From contig JAXJSP010000009.1 in the NCBI GenBank assembly GCA_036310005.1, positions 1 to 32,479 of the forward strand: a stretch of DNA of 32,479 nt, in the 5' to 3' direction. The notes under the pieces were generated by a model. That model did not search any database. It had not been told where the DNA came from and worked only from the letters and a program-made list of their open reading frames with translations. This DNA comes from JAXJSP01 sp036310005. Lineage in GTDB: Bacteria > Bacillota > Clostridia > Oscillospirales > Acutalibacteraceae. Positions 22,752 to 30,124 of this stretch are shown here, piece after piece. The translations under genes were made by a program, and so were the position numbers. Positions within the stretch are counted from its first letter, which is position 1. Every line of letters starts with the position of its first letter.

Positions 22752-23945
22752 TTATACTATTTTAAAGCCTTCATTTTTAAGGCTTTGTGTAATTTGTTCT
22801 ACATGTTCAAAATCTCTTGTTTCCATTTGAATTCTCAAATAGCAACCGTTTACGTGCTCGCTTTCTCCCGAGCGCTCGTGATGTACGCTTGTAACATTAC
22901 CGCCGCAATCTGCAATAATTCGCGATACATCTTTAAGCTGACCGGGTTTGTCGATAAGTTCAATAAGCAGACTGCTTGTGCGGCCTGATTTTGCAAGACC
23001 GCGTTTAATGATTCTTGAGAGGATGGTAACATCGATATTACCGCCCGATACTACACAAACAACATTTTTTCCGTCCAAATCAAATTTATTGAACATAGCG
23101 GCTGCAACCGCTGCGGCACCTGCGCCCTCTGCTATCATTTTTTGCTTTTCGATAAGTGCGAGTATTGCCGATGAAATTTCATCCTCGCTGACAAGCGCAA
23201 TATCGTCAACATATTCGCTTACATATTTAAATGTATTTTCGCCCGGCTGTTTAACCGCAATACCGTCTGCGATAGTGGATACGCTGTCAAGGCACTCAAT
23301 TTCTCCGTTTTTAAAAGAGTTGTACATACTCGGCGCTCCCGATGCCTGCGCTCCGTAGACTTTAATTCCCGGTCTTATAGATTTTACCGCAAACGCGATA
23401 CCGGAAATCAGTCCGCCTCCGCCAACAGGCACGATAATTGCATCTATATCATCAAGTCCGTTTAGTATTTCAAGTCCGATTGTACCCTGTCCCGCAATTA
23501 CATTTTCATCGTCAAAAGGATGCACAAAGGTATATCCGTTCTCATCTCTTAACTGCAACGCTTTTTTATAAGCATCGTCATAGCAACCGGGTACGAGGCA
23601 GACATCTGCACCGTACGCTTTTGTAGCCTCTATTTTTGAAATAGGGGTGCTGTCGGGCAAGCAGATAATTGCTTTTACTCCGTTTTTGGTTGCGGAAAGC
23701 GACACGCCCTGTGCGTGATTGCCCGCAGAACAGGCAATAATTCCTCTTGCTTTCTCCTCGTCTGTCAGAGTTGAAATTTTATAACTTGAGCCTCTGATTT
23801 TAAAAGAACCTGTCACTTGCAGGTTTTCGGGTTTTAGGTATAAATTACAGTTTTCTGCGATGCCCGGTGCTTTTGTAATAGTAGTTTCCCTTATAATGTT
23901 TTTAAGAACCTGTTGTGCATCAAATACCTTATCAAGACTTAACAT
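22752..23945 (-). CDS. ilvA: threonine ammonia-lyase with C-terminal ACT domain
   Basis: A 397-residue PLP enzyme that converts threonine to 2-ketobutyrate, the entry to isoleucine. The ATG at 23945 has AAGGAG 6 nt upstream; the open frame extends 28 codons further, but that stretch is the T-box terminator hairpin and is not coding. PLP-lysine Lys49 is in TGSFKIRG; SAGNHAQG and the phosphate loop VPVGGGGLISG follow. The last ~75 residues form one ACT domain (LLIELIDKPGQLKDVSRIIA), as in the ~400-residue clostridial type, not the two-domain E. coli IlvA. First gene of the operon. Confidence 0.95.
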   Translation of the reverse strand: MLSLDKVFDAQQVLKNIIRETTITKAPGIAENCNLYLKPENLQVTGSFKIRGSSYKISTLTDEEKARGIIACSAGNHAQGVSLSATKNGVKAIICLPDSTPISKIEATKAYGADVCLVPGCYDDAYKKALQLRDENGYTFVHPFDDENVIAGQGTIGLEILNGLDDIDAIIVPVGGGGLISGIAFAVKSIRPGIKVYGAQASGAPSMYNSFKNGEIECLDSVSTIADGIAVKQPGENTFKYVSEYVDDIALVSEDEISSAILALIEKQKMIAEGAGAAAVAAAMFNKFDLDGKNVVCVVSGGNIDVTILSRIIKRGLAKSGRTSSLLIELIDKPGQLKDVSRIIADCGGNVTSVHHERSGESEHVNGCYLRIQMETRDFEHVEQITQSLKNEGFKIV

Positions 23946-23968
23946 AAAATTCTCCTTTTCTTTTAAAC

Positions 23969-24215
23969 AAAAAACCGCCTCAAAGCAAAACACTTTGAGA
24001 CGGGTGAAATCACTCGTGGTACCACTCAAATTGCAGTTAATGAAAACTGCCGCTCTTGATGCTTTAACGCAGCATATACGAAAACTCCTACTTTGTACAT
24101 ATATGTATTTTCAGAATTTCGGCTCTAAAGTGAGAGATATTGAAAAGTATAAGTTATCGGCTTGCACCAAATACCGACTCTCTTTAAACTTAAAACAGTT
24201 CATCCGTCTTTGTCA
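23969..24215 (-). promoter_or_regulatory. T-box riboswitch controlling the ilv-leu operon
   Basis: Leader RNA that senses uncharged tRNA. On the minus strand it shows Stem I with AGAGAGTCGG (24183-24174) and the apical GGTGCAAGCCG (24168-24158), the conserved T-box core TGGTACCACG (24024-24015) with a U opposite the tRNA discriminator A, and an 11-bp terminator stem (arms 24003-23993 and 23985-23975) followed by six T. The specifier region reads AATATCTCTCACT (24141-24129), in which ATC (Ile, 24138-24136) and CTC (Leu, 24136-24134 or 24134-24132) are all possible; I could not fold the specifier loop well enough to decide. Low charged tRNA should favour the antiterminator. Confidence 0.9.
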
Positions 24216-24249
24216 ACGCTTTTGTTATTTTTTAATATTATTTAAAGTA

Positions 24250-24267
24250 TGTTACTTGATTGTAACA
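24250..24267. promoter_or_regulatory. palindrome over the -10 box of the ilv-leu promoter
   Basis: TGTTAC (24250-24255) and GTAACA (24262-24267) around a 6-bp centre, covering the -10 box and the start point. A repressor bound here would block initiation upstream of the T-box. The protein is unknown. Confidence 0.4.
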
Positions 24268-24287
24268 CTATTAAATATATATGTCAA
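24259..24287 (-). promoter_or_regulatory. sigma-A promoter of the ilv-leu operon
   Basis: Minus-strand TTGACA (24287-24282), 17-bp spacer, TACAAT (24264-24259). Start near 24252, giving a leader of about 300 nt that holds the T-box. Confidence 0.87.
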
Positions 24288-24440
24288 GCAGTTTAATCTA
24301 ACAAAATTAATGCTGATTTTATGCACTTTTATATTAATTTTCACCTCATTTTACAAAAGTGGTTTTATTATCTTTGACATAAATTGCAATCCTTGATGTT
24401 TTTTAATCTGTTTTAAATTAAAATACGACTATTCTGCTCA
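24288..24440. other. AT-rich divergent intergenic DNA, nothing recognised
   Basis: About 150 bp between the back-to-back promoters of the ilv-leu operon and the ABC transporter. I see no open frame, RNA motif or convincing repeat. Regulator sites could lie here. Confidence 0.5.
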
Positions 24441-24469
24441 TTGACTTTACATATATTAAATGTTATAAT
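24441..24469 (+). promoter_or_regulatory. sigma-A promoter of the ABC importer operon
   Basis: TTGACT (24441-24446), 17-bp spacer, TATAAT (24464-24469). Near-perfect consensus; leader of about 45 nt with no visible riboswitch. Confidence 0.87.
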
Positions 24470-24522
24470 TCAATTGTTTTTGTATACATTATACGAATTA
24501 ATTCAAAAGGAGTATGAATGAA

Positions 24523-25524
24523 ATGAAAAAGATTTTAGCCCTTATGTTAGTTTTAAGTATGGCATTTTGCTTTGCAGCATGCTCATCAAACAAAGAAACT
24601 GACAAAACAGACAGCGCAGACGCAAGCAGCACAACCGAAGATGTAAAATATTCGGTAGGTATCTGCCAACTTGTTCAGCACGAAGCATTAGATGCTGCAA
24701 CAAAAGGTTTTAAAGAGGCTTTAGTTGAAAAACTCGGCGACAAAGTTGAGTTTGACGAACAAAACGCATCGGGTGAAACCGCAAACTGCACCACAATCGT
24801 TTCTAAATTTGTATCTGACAAAGTTGATTTGATTATGGCTAATGCTACACCCGCTCTTACCGCTGCTGCACAGGCTACAAACGAAATTCCTATCGTTGCA
24901 ACATCCATTACCGACTTTGCAACCGCTCTTGACATTGATGACTGGACAGGCGTTACTGACTGCAACGTTACCGGTACTGCCGATTTGGCTCCTTTAAAAG
25001 AGCAGGCAAACATGGTTAAAGAACTTTGCCCCGATGCTAAAACAGTAGGTCTTTTGTTCTGTTCTGCAGAAGCAAACTCAAAATATCAGATTGATATTGT
25101 TGCTAAAGAACTTGCTGATTTAGGCTACACAACAAAAGAATTCAGCTTTGTTGACACAAACGATGTTACAGCAGTAACACAGCAGGCTGCAGAAGAATGT
25201 GATGTAATTTACGCGCCTACAGATAATACCGTTGCATCAAACGGTGAAGCAATCAACAATGTATTAGAACCCGCAAACATTCCTCTTATTGCCGGTGAAG
25301 AAGGCATTTGTAAGGCATGTGGTGTTGCTACACTTTCAATCAGTTATTATGACATCGGATACAAAGCCGGTGAAATGGCTTACGAAATTTTAGTAAACGG
25401 TGCTGATCCTGCTACAACAGAGATTGCTTATTCTGATACTACTACTAAAAAATACATGGCTGACAGAGCCGATGCACTCAAAATTGAAATTCCCGAAACT
25501 TATGAGGCAATAGTAGTTGAATAA
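24523..25524 (+). CDS. ABC importer substrate-binding lipoprotein (TrpX-like, PF04392 type)
   Basis: A 333-residue lipoprotein receptor. I start at the ATG of 24523 (MKKILALML, AGGAG 10 nt upstream); an ATG three codons earlier is too close to the ribosome site. The signal peptide ends in FCFAAC with lipid Cys20, then a Ser/Thr/Asp linker. The body has the PF04392 features: VGICQLVQHEALDAATKGFKE, DLIMANATPALTAAA, IPIVATSITDF, AKTVGLLFCSAEANS, VIYAPTDNTVAS and GVATLSISYYDIGYKAGEMA. Relatives with TrpYZ-like partners are linked to tryptophan uptake in streptococci, but the ligand here is not determined. Confidence 0.88.
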   Translation: MKKILALMLVLSMAFCFAACSSNKETDKTDSADASSTTEDVKYSVGICQLVQHEALDAATKGFKEALVEKLGDKVEFDEQNASGETANCTTIVSKFVSDKVDLIMANATPALTAAAQATNEIPIVATSITDFATALDIDDWTGVTDCNVTGTADLAPLKEQANMVKELCPDAKTVGLLFCSAEANSKYQIDIVAKELADLGYTTKEFSFVDTNDVTAVTQQAAEECDVIYAPTDNTVASNGEAINNVLEPANIPLIAGEEGICKACGVATLSISYYDIGYKAGEMAYEILVNGADPATTEIAYSDTTTKKYMADRADALKIEIPETYEAIVVE

Positions 25525-25547
25525 TTTAACTAAATAAATTATAATAG

Positions 25548-25597
25548 AGTAAAAGCGATGGGTTATTTGCTTATCGCTTTTACTTTTAGTAATTTTT
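25548..25597 (+). terminator. intra-operon attenuating hairpin after the binding-protein gene
   Basis: Arms 25548-25559 and 25573-25584 pair perfectly over 12 bp around a 13-nt loop, followed by a broken T-run (TTTAGTAATTTTT). Such hairpins let the binding protein be made in excess over the permease and ATPase. Confidence 0.7.
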
Positions 25598-25610
25598 AAG
25601 AGGTATTCAG

Positions 25611-26543
25611 ATGTTAGAAATTTTCAAATGGATAGGTGAATTTATCCAATCTCTCCCCTCGCCTGTTGCACAAGGTATGATTTGGGGAATTATGGCAATA
25701 GGTGTATACATCACCTACAAGGTGCTTGATTTGGCAGACTTGACCGTTGACGGTTCTATCGGAACGGGCGGCGCGGTACTGATTGTACTTACAACAGGCG
25801 GTATGAATATTTATCTTGCTTTGCTTATTGCAACTCTTTGCGGTTGTCTTGCCGGCTTTGTAACGGGTATATTACATACTAAATTCGGTATTCCTGCAAT
25901 TCTTGCCGGTATTTTAACCCAACTGTCGTTATATTCGATAAACTTAAGAATAATGTCGGGCAGAGCGAACACTCCTATTTCCGCTACGAAATACGACTTG
26001 ATTGTATCATCAAGAATTGACTCGCTCGGAGAGACTGTTTTAGTTGTGGGAATTTTCATTATTGCCATTATAGGTATTTTATATTGGTTTTTCGGTACGG
26101 AAATGGGACACTCTATCAGAGCGACCGGATGCAATCAGTCAATGGCAAGGGCAAACGGTATCAACACCGATACAAGAAAGATTATAGGCATTACCATTTC
26201 AAACGGTATTGTTGCTTTATCCGGCGGTCTTTTGGCACAGTTCAGCGGTAACGCGGATGTCAACATGGGCAGAGGTGCTATCGTTACAGGGCTTGCTGCT
26301 GTTATCATAGGCGAAGTTATATTCGGCAAAATATTCAAAAACTTTGCGCTCAGACTTTTATCGGCAGTATTCGGCGGAGTCATTTACTACATTGTTATTT
26401 CGCTTGTACTTAAAATCGGTCTTAACACAAACGACCTTAAATTATTCTCGGCAATAATCGTTGCTCTTTTCCTCGGTATTCCTTATTGGAAATCTCAATT
26501 TTCCTTCAAACAAAAGGACAAAAACAAGGAGGTTAAGGCGTAA
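25611..26543 (+). CDS. ABC importer permease (TrpY-like, BPD_transp_2 family)
   Basis: A 310-residue membrane subunit with about eight or nine hydrophobic segments. VAQGMIWGIMAIGVYITYKVLDLADLTVDGSIGTGGA at the N-terminus and GTEMGHSIRATGCNQSMARANGINTD (the cytoplasmic coupling loop) are hallmarks of this family. It ends in TAATG, overlapping the ATPase start by one base, so the two subunits are translationally coupled. Confidence 0.9.
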   Translation: MLEIFKWIGEFIQSLPSPVAQGMIWGIMAIGVYITYKVLDLADLTVDGSIGTGGAVLIVLTTGGMNIYLALLIATLCGCLAGFVTGILHTKFGIPAILAGILTQLSLYSINLRIMSGRANTPISATKYDLIVSSRIDSLGETVLVVGIFIIAIIGILYWFFGTEMGHSIRATGCNQSMARANGINTDTRKIIGITISNGIVALSGGLLAQFSGNADVNMGRGAIVTGLAAVIIGEVIFGKIFKNFALRLLSAVFGGVIYYIVISLVLKIGLNTNDLKLFSAIIVALFLGIPYWKSQFSFKQKDKNKEVKA

Positions 26544-27337
26544 TGGAGATGCTCGAACTTAACGGTATTTACAAGACCTTTAACAAAGGCACGGTAAATG
26601 AAAAAACAGCACTATGCAATTTGAACTTAACATTAAACGACGGTGATTTTGTTACTGTCATCGGCGGTAACGGTGCGGGAAAAAGCACAATGCTTAATAT
26701 GATTTCAGGTGCTTACACCGCTGACAGCGGCAGTATTTTTATTGACGGTGTCGATGTTACAAAACTTCCCGAATACAAACGCGCTAAATTTTTAGGCAGA
26801 GTTTTTCAGGACCCGATGACCGGCACTGCCGCAGATATGGGAATTGACGAGAACCTGGCACTTGCTGCGCGCAGAGGCAAGGTACGAACTCTCTTACCCG
26901 GTGTTACTTCAAGAGAGAGAACAATGTTCAAAGAACTTCTTTCCCGTTTAGATTTAGGCCTTGAGGACAGAATCACGACAAAAGTGGGACTTTTGTCGGG
27001 CGGACAAAGACAGGCTATAACCTTGCTTATGGCAACACTCAAAAAACCTAAAATATTACTTTTAGACGAGCATACAGCGGCGCTTGACCCTGCTACTGCG
27101 GAAAAGGTATTAAATCTTACTACCGAACTTGTAGACGAACATAAAATTACAACTCTTATGATTACACATAATATGAAAGATGCCATTCATTACGGTAACC
27201 GTATTATTATGATGAACAAAGGACAAATTGTATTTGATGTTTCGGGTGAAGAAAAGAAAAACCTTACGATTGAAAAACTTATCAACAAGTTTTCGCAAGA
27301 CGGTGTTGTTAATGACCGCACTTTACTGCAAGACTAA
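26543..27337 (+). CDS. ABC importer ATP-binding protein (TrpZ-like)
   Basis: A 264-residue ATPase powering the upstream permease. Walker A GGNGAGKST at 41-49, the Q-loop VFQDPMTGTAADMGIDENLALA typical of this subfamily, signature LLSGGQRQAITLLMA, Walker B KILLLDEHTAALDP (His after the catalytic Glu where Pro is usual) and the switch His in MITHNMKD. Overlaps the permease gene by one base; a strong terminator follows. Confidence 0.92.
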   Translation: MEMLELNGIYKTFNKGTVNEKTALCNLNLTLNDGDFVTVIGGNGAGKSTMLNMISGAYTADSGSIFIDGVDVTKLPEYKRAKFLGRVFQDPMTGTAADMGIDENLALAARRGKVRTLLPGVTSRERTMFKELLSRLDLGLEDRITTKVGLLSGGQRQAITLLMATLKKPKILLLDEHTAALDPATAEKVLNLTTELVDEHKITTLMITHNMKDAIHYGNRIIMMNKGQIVFDVSGEEKKNLTIEKLINKFSQDGVVNDRTLLQD

Positions 27338-27345
27338 AACAATGC

Positions 27346-27392
27346 GATAAAAAAAAGAAGTGAAAGTTAAACTTTCACTTCTTTTTTTTATC
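27346..27392. terminator. shared bidirectional terminator
   Basis: Arms 27346-27367 and 27371-27392 pair perfectly over 22 bp with a 3-nt loop, with eight A and eight T in the stem. It serves the ABC operon (plus) and the PP2C-like gene (minus), whose stop codon at 27388-27390 lies in the arm. Confidence 0.92.
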
Positions 27393-28311
27393 TGTAATAA
27401 CTCATTTTATACTGTTCCCACTTTGTGATGTCGCCTTTTAAGTAGGGCTCGCAATACTTTTCATTTAACACTTTTAAGCGGCGCGCATAATAATTTTTAA
27501 TATCTTCGAGGTTTGAAAATCCGAAAATAACCGTCATTACCGTATAATCATCGTCTGCATCTTTATTCAAAGCAAACTGAAGTCTTTTTTCAAATTCCTT
27601 TAAGTTTTCACATTCGCTTATTGCGCTCAAAATGATTTTCTCAAGTATCATCGGGTTTTGAATGTTTGCAAAAGCACCGTCTGTTGCCGCAATTATCATA
27701 GCCGGATACTTAACTTTAATCGCACGGTAGTTTACCGCTTCTTCTCCGTCGGCGGACAGAATATTTTGTATATCGTTTTGAGGAGTCGGTGCGGCATTTT
27801 CATAAGTTTTACCTGTACTGCTGTCCTCTTTTGTAATCTGGCACAGTCCCGCCTCGTCGATAATATAGCCTCTTGTGTTGCCTGTATATAAAAACTCAAG
27901 TTTTGCAAATTCCTCGTTTGTACAGTCAAAGCCTATTACCGTGGCGCTTGCGGGGAAACTCCTTTTACTGCCGACAACAGCAGACGACTCTGTATCAATT
28001 TTAAGTTTTGTATCTCTTAATGCCTTATAATATTCGCTGCCGATATATTCGGCATCATATCTTGAAAAAGTAAAACCGCTTTTTTTAAACCATTTTACCG
28101 TTGTATCCGCTACTACTCTCGGTGCTAAATACGCTTCGCTGTGTCCTTCAATCTGAAAATATTTTTTATCTCCGATTTTTTCGGCACCGTCGTACACCGA
28201 AATAAAGCCGTAATTTTCATTAAACATATATGAAAAGCAAGAGTTGTCCTCTACGCCTTCAATAACCGAATGAACTAAAGTGATATCATTAATACTGTTT
28301 ATAAATTTCAT
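27388..28311 (-). CDS. PP2C-family (PPM) protein phosphatase-like protein
   Basis: A 307-residue protein resembling PP2C serine/threonine phosphatases. The ATG at 28311 is chosen because AAGGTG lies 6 nt upstream; a GTG three codons earlier overlaps that site. Motif-like positions are EGVEDNSCFSYMF (18-30, equivalent to the NED motif), GFISVYDGAEKIG (the DG metal motif at 41-42, lacking the usual DGxGG), YTGNTRGYIIDEAGLCQITKED, MIIAATDGAF, and DDDYTVMTVIF near the C-terminus (equivalent to DNxT). Metal-binding Asp residues are largely kept, so activity is plausible, but the sequence is divergent. It follows the zinc-ribbon gene by 15 nt in the same operon. No kinase gene is seen here. Confidence 0.7.
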   Translation of the reverse strand: MKFINSINDITLVHSVIEGVEDNSCFSYMFNENYGFISVYDGAEKIGDKKYFQIEGHSEAYLAPRVVADTTVKWFKKSGFTFSRYDAEYIGSEYYKALRDTKLKIDTESSAVVGSKRSFPASATVIGFDCTNEEFAKLEFLYTGNTRGYIIDEAGLCQITKEDSSTGKTYENAAPTPQNDIQNILSADGEEAVNYRAIKVKYPAMIIAATDGAFANIQNPMILEKIILSAISECENLKEFEKRLQFALNKDADDDYTVMTVIFGFSNLEDIKNYYARRLKVLNEKYCEPYLKGDITKWEQYKMSYYR

Positions 28312-28326
28312 CTTTGTCACCTTGTT

Positions 28327-29343
28327 TTAATCGTAAGCGCCGTCGCCCGCAATAGACGAATCTTCGCTTGATGTGTTTACAGGTTCTTCCTCGCTTGCGA
28401 CAGGCTCATTACTTTCATCAGGCTCAACAGGTTGCGCGCTTGAAGTCACTTTGGAAGATGTCTGCGATACAGACGATGTCTGCGGCTTGACACTCGAAGT
28501 CGGCTTTGACGATTCTTGCGGCTTAACGCTTGAAGTCGGCTTTGACGATTCCTGAATTTTTGACGACTCACTCGGCGCAGAAGATTGTTGCTTACTGCTT
28601 TCCTGTACAGTCGACTGCATAGCAGTTGAACTTTGCTGTGTGCTTTGAGTCGGTGCGTACGGAATAATTATATTGTATGTATTAGACGACATCGCCTGAC
28701 TTGATGACTGCAAAGCGGCATTAGACGACTGCATCGCTAAAATTTCTTCGGATGTCAGCAACGCGCTTAAATCAAGTCCGCTCGCTGAGGGTGTCTGATA
28801 ACTCACAATACCGCTTGATTCCTGTGAGGATACCTGCGTGCTTGTTTCGACATATTTAAGGCTTACAGCAGATGAGTTACCGTTTACAGGGGTACCCGAT
28901 GAGCCTGAAAAGAGTGTAAATACCGCAATAACGATTATTACAAGCAAGACTTCCGCTGCAACAATACCGCCTATAATAAGTTTTTTCCTGCTATCGGGGT
29001 TTGCCAATAAAGCGGCAAACGAAAATTCGCTTTGAGTTTCATTATTTACAGCAGTCTGTATGTTGTTTGTAACGGGCGCTGTCGGTTTTTGCAGCACGCA
29101 ACCGCAAAGAGTACAGTTTTCTTTATTATTATCGTTTAAATAACCGCACTGTGTACATTTGATTTTACCGACGCTGCTTTTAACTGTTCTCGGAGTCGAT
29201 ATCATATCAAGACCGTTGAGTATGCTAAGACTGTCAAGTCTTTGTTTACCGTTAAGATTTTTTAAAAAACCAGTGGCTTCATTACAATGCGGACAAATTT
29301 CGTTGTTTTGAGGAACATTCTTTCCGCAGTTTTTACAAATCAT
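28327..29343 (-). CDS. double zinc-ribbon membrane protein with Ser-rich extracellular tail
   Basis: A 338-residue protein of unknown function. Two zinc ribbons are visible, Cys3/Cys6/Cys17/Cys20 and Cys63/Cys66/Cys77/Cys80, then a single membrane span at about 121-146 (LIIGGIVAAEVLLVIIVIAV). The remaining ~190 residues are low complexity, rich in Ser, Gln, Pro and Glu, with a 12-residue repeat SSVKPQESSKPT, and end in an acidic tail. Ribbons inside and tail outside is the likely orientation. GGAGAGG precedes the ATG. The downstream PP2C-like gene suggests the pair works in a phosphorylation or envelope signalling task, which is inference. Confidence 0.8.
   Translation of the reverse strand: MICKNCGKNVPQNNEICPHCNEATGFLKNLNGKQRLDSLSILNGLDMISTPRTVKSSVGKIKCTQCGYLNDNNKENCTLCGCVLQKPTAPVTNNIQTAVNNETQSEFSFAALLANPDSRKKLIIGGIVAAEVLLVIIVIAVFTLFSGSSGTPVNGNSSAVSLKYVETSTQVSSQESSGIVSYQTPSASGLDLSALLTSEEILAMQSSNAALQSSSQAMSSNTYNIIIPYAPTQSTQQSSTAMQSTVQESSKQQSSAPSESSKIQESSKPTSSVKPQESSKPTSSVKPQTSSVSQTSSKVTSSAQPVEPDESNEPVASEEEPVNTSSEDSSIAGDGAYD
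28481..28552. repeat. 36-bp tandem repeat, two copies
   Basis: Units 28481-28516 and 28517-28552 agree at 32 of 36 positions and encode the repeated 12-residue Ser/Pro/Lys segment of the zinc-ribbon protein. Copy number could vary between strains. Confidence 0.85.
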
Positions 29344-29376
29344 GATACCTCTCCTCTCTTAAAATGATTTACAGTC

Positions 29377-29405
29377 ATTATACAATAATTTTAAAATACA
29401 TTCAA
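29377..29405 (-). promoter_or_regulatory. sigma-A promoter of the zinc-ribbon/PP2C operon
   Basis: Minus-strand TTGAAT (29405-29400), 17-bp spacer, TATAAT (29382-29377) with a TG one base upstream of the -10 region. The AT-rich DNA from 29406 to 29549 shows nothing else I can name. Confidence 0.75.
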
Positions 29406-29549
29406 TAGTTTTTAAAAATGTAAAATTCGGCAATAATAATATAAAGTATATCATTTTTTCAAAACCTTTTCAACTCAAAATAAGTGCATAAAAAGTAAAA
29501 AATCTACTGTTTTTTTAAATTCTATTGTGCAACTTGCCTGTTACAATTT

Positions 29550-29578
29550 TTGACAAAATCTGTTATAATAATTATAAA
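29550..29578 (+). promoter_or_regulatory. sigma-A promoter of carD-corA
   Basis: TTGACA (29550-29555), 17-bp spacer, TATAAA (29573-29578). Short leader before the GTG at 29601. Confidence 0.8.
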
Positions 29579-29600
29579 GTTTGTTATGGGAGGTATAGAT

Positions 29601-30101
29601 GTGTTTAGTATTGGTGATAATGTTGTATACGGTTGTGTCGGTGTTTGTAATATTTGCGAAATCATAACAAAACGGGTTATGAAGCAAAACATTAAATACT
29701 TCGTGTTAAAGCCTGTGCACGACGAACAGTCAACATTATTTGTTCCTGTTGATAACGAACTTTTATGCAGTAAAATGCGGCCTCTGCTTACAAAGGCGGA
29801 AATTAATGATGTTATTAATGATTTAAAAAATCACAATGATATCTGGATAGATGAGGAAAACCGCAGAAAAGAAGAATACAACAATCTTTTATCAAGCGGT
29901 GACAGGCTCAAAATACTGCTTATTATAAGAAGCATTTTAAATCACAAAGATAATCTTGCTCTAAAAGGCAAGCAACTCCATTTGAATGATAAAAAACTAA
30001 TTAAGACTGCTCAAAAAATTATAGACAGTGAGTTTTCAACTGTTCTCGGAATTAAAACAGACGAAGTTCAAAATTATATTTTCAAATCGCAAAATTCATA
30101 A
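29601..30101 (+). CDS. CarD-family transcriptional regulator
   Basis: A 166-residue protein with the CarD/TRCF RNA-polymerase-binding domain at the N-terminus (FSIGDNVVYGCVGVCNICEI, then YFVLKPVHDEQSTLFVPVDN) and a helical C-terminal DNA-binding half. CarD proteins bind the polymerase beta subunit and modulate open-complex formation. I start at the GTG of 29601 because GGAGG lies 7 nt before it and CarD proteins begin MFxIGDxVVY; the open frame runs 17 codons further up, through the promoter. It lies 23 nt before corA, likely one transcript. Confidence 0.88.
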   Translation: MFSIGDNVVYGCVGVCNICEIITKRVMKQNIKYFVLKPVHDEQSTLFVPVDNELLCSKMRPLLTKAEINDVINDLKNHNDIWIDEENRRKEEYNNLLSSGDRLKILLIIRSILNHKDNLALKGKQLHLNDKKLIKTAQKIIDSEFSTVLGIKTDEVQNYIFKSQNS

Positions 30102-30124
30102 TTTCGGGAAAGGTGAACTACTAA

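Noticed and set aside
23946..24029. Possible 28-codon N-terminal extension of ilvA
   Set aside because: It is the T-box terminator hairpin and core read as protein; the ATG at 23945 has AAGGAG and a family-typical start.
24211..24216. Second TTGACA on the minus strand near the start of the T-box
   Set aside because: No -10 box at a proper distance; it is part of the leader. The 24259-24287 promoter is much better.
24321..24361. CACTTTT...AAAAGTG inverted repeat in the divergent intergenic region
   Set aside because: Short arms, long AT-rich loop and no relation to promoter positions; likely chance.
28481..28552. CRISPR-like repeat
   Set aside because: Only two directly adjoining units without spacers, and in frame within a coding region.
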